Part shown: piece by piece, positions 12,035-13,948 of the stretch
How the letters are laid out: every line of letters begins with the position of its first letter
How positions within the stretch are numbered: the stretch's first letter is position 1
Source of the DNA: PALSA-1004 sp046715035
Lineage (GTDB): Bacteria; Pseudomonadota; Gammaproteobacteria; Burkholderiales; SG8-41
Assembly (NCBI GenBank): GCA_046715035.1
Contig: JBKJZR010000279.1
Span: 1 to 13,948 of the forward strand
Direction: 5' to 3'
Length of the DNA stretch: 13,948 nt
Program-made: the position numbers and the translations under genes
Notes under the pieces: generated by a model
Seen by the model: only the letters and a program-made list of their open reading frames with translations
What the model was told of the DNA's origin: nothing
Database searches by the model: none

Positions 12035-13663
12035 TCAATTCGGAAACCGGAATACGAGCGACGGTTCGTCCATGCGGTCGCGCGGCTTGCGTATGCGGTC
12101 GGCCATGGCGAGCGCGAAAGGCGCGGTCTCGAGCAGGATGGCAGTCTGATAGTCGTCGAGCACGAGGCCGGCGCGCTGCGCGGTACGCAGCACGAAATCG
12201 CGCGTCGCGGCGGGAAGATCGGCCGCCACCGGCTCGTTGTCCTGCGGCGTGAGCGCGGGCTGCGCGGCGTTCGGCACGAGCTCCGGGTGGCGGGTGTGCC
12301 AGTCAGTCGCCTGCTGATAGGCGTGGCCGGCGCGCAGCACGGTCGTCTCGTCGAACGGCCGGCCGATCAACTGCATTCCCAACGGCAGGCCATTACTGTA
12401 ACCGTTCGGCAGTTCGAGCGAAGGGCCGCCGATGACGTTCGAAGGCGTAAAGACATTGGTTTTCTGCCAGAAGTTTGCGGTCCTGTGCGCGTCGAGCCGC
12501 GGCGCGGGCCCGAAGCCGGCGGTGAGCAACACCTCGTAGCGGTCGTATAGAGGCCGGGTTTGCGCGATGATGCGGCGGTGCTCGCGCGCGGCCTGTACAT
12601 AGTCCGACGACTGGAACAGGCACGCCGGCAGCACGCGGCCAAGAAAGTCCCGGCCGAAGTCGCCGGGGCGCGACTTGAGATTGTCGTAGTGGATCGAATA
12701 GATTTCGCTTTCCGCGATGACGACCTTGGTATCGAACGACTCCTGCATCGGGCTCGTGCGGCAGTCCTCGACATGGGCGCCGAGTTTCTTGAGCACTTCG
12801 ATCGCATCGTCCATCGCCCGCCTGAGATCGGGATGCGCGGGCATGTCTTCTTCCCAGTAGTGGCGCAGCACGCCGATGCGCAAATCCCTGATATCACCGC
12901 TCAGCGCGCCGCGGTAGTTGGGAATCTCGCTCGGTATGCTGCCGGCGTCGCGCGCGTCGTAGCCGGCGATCACCTGCAGCAGGATGGCGCAGTCCTCGAC
13001 CGTGCGCGTCATCGGACCGCAGTGGTCGAACGTGAACGAATTCGGGATCACTCCCGCGCGGCTTACGAGCCCCGAGGTGGGCATAAGCCCGACCAGGCCG
13101 CAGTACGACGAAGGGCCGCGGATCGAGCCGCCGGTATCCGAGCCGAGCGATGCCGGCACGAAGCCCGCCGCGAGAGCGGCGCCCGAGCCGCTGCTCGAAC
13201 CTCCAGTGAAATGCGCGAGGTTCCACGGGTTGCGCGACGGCGGCCAGGGAAGGTCGAATGAGGGGCCGCCGTGCGCGAATTCGTGCGTTTGCAGCTTGCC
13301 CAGCAACACGCTGCCGGCATCGTAGAGCAGGCGCGTGGTCGCAGCATCCGTGTCGGGAATATTGTCCTGGCAGACTCTGGAACCGCCGGTGGTGCGGACG
13401 CCCTTGGTGTTGTAGATGTCCTTCAGTGCGAACGGGATGCCATGCAGCGGGCCGCGGTAGCGTCCCGACATGATTTCCGCTTCGGCCTGCTCAGCCTGCT
13501 TGCGCGCCAAGTCGGCGGTGATCGTGATGAACGCGTTCAACTGCGGCTCGAAGGTCTCGATCCGCTGCAACAGCGCGTCGGTGTACTCGACGGGCGAAAG
13601 CTTGCGCGCGCGGATCAGCTGTGCGGCCTCGTCGATGGTCAGGAAATGCAGTGGGTCTGTCAT
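12035..13663 (-). CDS. Amidase-signature family hydrolase with C-terminal extension
   Basis: The 542-residue protein is an amidase-signature enzyme that hydrolyses carboxamides through a Ser-cisSer-Lys triad. The triad is visible as Lys81 in GIPFALKD, Ser156 in FTGGSSSGSGAALAAG and nucleophile Ser180 in GSDTGGSIRGPS. Surrounding blocks GPLHGIPFALKDIYNTKGVRTT, LLGKLQTHEFAHGG, RNPWNL and CGLVGLMPTSGLVSRAGVIP are standard. The core ends near LPLGMQLIGRPFDETTVLRAGHAYQ, after which about 85 residues (HTRHPELVPN to RFPN) extend beyond the usual ~460-residue length. ATG 13663 follows AAAGGG at an 11-nt spacing and a candidate promoter at 13688-13716. It heads a probable two-gene operon with the zinc deacylase. 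Substrate is not predictable: the family spans simple amides to indoleacetamide. No GatB or GatC is nearby, and the extension argues against GatA. Confidence 0.93.
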   Translation of the reverse strand: MTDPLHFLTIDEAAQLIRARKLSPVEYTDALLQRIETFEPQLNAFITITADLARKQAEQAEAEIMSGRYRGPLHGIPFALKDIYNTKGVRTTGGSRVCQDNIPDTDAATTRLLYDAGSVLLGKLQTHEFAHGGPSFDLPWPPSRNPWNLAHFTGGSSSGSGAALAAGFVPASLGSDTGGSIRGPSSYCGLVGLMPTSGLVSRAGVIPNSFTFDHCGPMTRTVEDCAILLQVIAGYDARDAGSIPSEIPNYRGALSGDIRDLRIGVLRHYWEEDMPAHPDLRRAMDDAIEVLKKLGAHVEDCRTSPMQESFDTKVVIAESEIYSIHYDNLKSRPGDFGRDFLGRVLPACLFQSSDYVQAAREHRRIIAQTRPLYDRYEVLLTAGFGPAPRLDAHRTANFWQKTNVFTPSNVIGGPSLELPNGYSNGLPLGMQLIGRPFDETTVLRAGHAYQQATDWHTRHPELVPNAAQPALTPQDNEPVAADLPAATRDFVLRTAQRAGLVLDDYQTAILLETAPFALAMADRIRKPRDRMDEPSLVFRFPN

Positions 13664-13687
13664 GGATATTTGTGCCCTTTCTCCCGC

Positions 13688-13716
13688 ATTTTACCTGTGC
13701 GGTGCCAAATTGACAG
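13688..13716 (-). promoter_or_regulatory. Candidate sigma-70 promoter for the amidase-deacylase operon
   Basis: On the minus strand CTGTCA (plus 13711-13716, 4 of 6) and TAAAAT (plus 13688-13693, 5 of 6) are separated by 17 bp. A start near 13681 gives a leader of about 18 nt. Its -35 overlaps the -35 of the plus-strand promoter by five bases. Confidence 0.5.
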
Positions 13717-13739
13717 CGCTGCGCGCGCACTTGTATAGT
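13710..13739 (+). promoter_or_regulatory. Sigma-70 promoter for the GlcG/HbpS-like gene
   Basis: A perfect -35 box TTGACA (13710-13715) and TATAGT (13734-13739, 5 of 6) are separated by 18 bp, the best promoter match in the window. A start near 13746 gives a leader of about 70 nt before the ATG at 13818. No clear operator was seen. Confidence 0.7.
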
Positions 13740-13817
13740 CGCGTGGCTTTTCTGCGGTGCACTCCCTGTGCCGCAATCAGCATCCCCATTGGCCCACCGA
13801 AGTCACGGAGAACATCC

Positions 13818-13948
13818 ATGCAGAGCCTCACCCTGAAACAAGCCAACGCCATCATTGAAGGCGCGCTCGCTGAAGCGCAGAAAATGAAGATCAAGCCGCT
13901 TGCGGTGGTCGTGCTCGATGCCAGCGGTAACCTCGTCGCCTGCCAGCG
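13818..13948 (+). CDS. GlcG/HbpS-family (DUF336-type) protein, partial (C-terminus outside window)
   Basis: Forty-three complete codons are present, beginning MQSLTLKQANAIIEGALAEA and continuing through KPLAVVVLDASGNLVACQ. The opening helix with A-x-x-I-I-E-G-A-L-x-x-A and the strand P-L-A-V-V-V-L-D-A-S-G-N-L-V-A are the recognisable start of the GlcG/HbpS-like family (about 135-165 residues). Members bind haem or small acids and often sit in carboxylate-catabolism clusters such as glycolate utilisation. The ATG has GGAG (13807-13810) 7 nt upstream and follows a strong promoter. It diverges from the amidase operon. Only the first third is present, so function cannot be refined. Confidence 0.85.
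   Translation, partial: MQSLTLKQANAIIEGALAEAQKMKIKPLAVVVLDASGNLVACQ

Overview
This window is GC-rich DNA from a Gram-negative bacterium, most likely a betaproteobacterium of the Burkholderiales type. The main clue is two genes for periplasmic Bug/TctC solute-binding proteins, a family greatly expanded in that order. GC-biased third codon positions, a DUF3943 outer-membrane protein, and Shine-Dalgarno/sigma-70-like signals fit. No rRNA, tRNA, CRISPR array, phage gene or transposase is visible.

Layout. (1) 1-1359, minus strand: an isocitrate lyase/PEP mutase (ICL/PEPM) superfamily enzyme, followed by a Bug/TctC protein that runs off the left edge. Five tandem TGAGGAG heptamers separate the two genes. 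(2) 1600-3546, plus: a two-domain Old-Yellow-Enzyme/FAD oxidoreductase, divergent from region 1, with a plausible promoter for each direction in the gap. (3) 3547-3700: a spacer with an 83-bp MITE-like element bounded by perfect 15-bp inverted repeats. (4) 3701-9227, plus: Bug/TctC protein, second ICL/PEPM enzyme, aconitase-superfamily large subunit (LeuC-like), a 299-bp spacer full of inverted repeats, small subunit (LeuD-like), then a cardiolipin-synthase-like phospholipase D lipoprotein whose start overlaps the leuD-like stop. (5) 9259-10821, minus: a DUF3943 outer-membrane protein convergent with region 4. (6) 13663 down to 10948, minus: an amidase-signature hydrolase followed by an aspartoacylase/succinylglutamate-desuccinylase-type zinc deacylase. 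(7) 13818 to the right edge, plus: the start of a GlcG/HbpS-type protein, divergent from the amidase. Its sigma-70-like promoter overlaps that of the amidase at the -35 boxes.

How the genes may work together (inference): region 4 has the parts of an uptake-and-cleavage pathway for a branched di- or tricarboxylic acid. The Bug protein binds the acid in the periplasm, the LeuCD-like pair hydrates, dehydrates or isomerises it, and the ICL/PEPM lyase splits it to pyruvate or glyoxylate plus a carboxylic acid. The closest described logic is dimethylmaleate hydratase (DmdAB, aconitase family) plus 2,3-dimethylmalate lyase (Dml, ICL/PEPM family) of nicotinate fermentation. The 2-methylcitrate cycle is similar in principle. 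The substrate cannot be read from sequence. Region 1 holds a second lyase-Bug pair in mirror orientation, so the locus looks like two related catabolic modules around one flavoenzyme.
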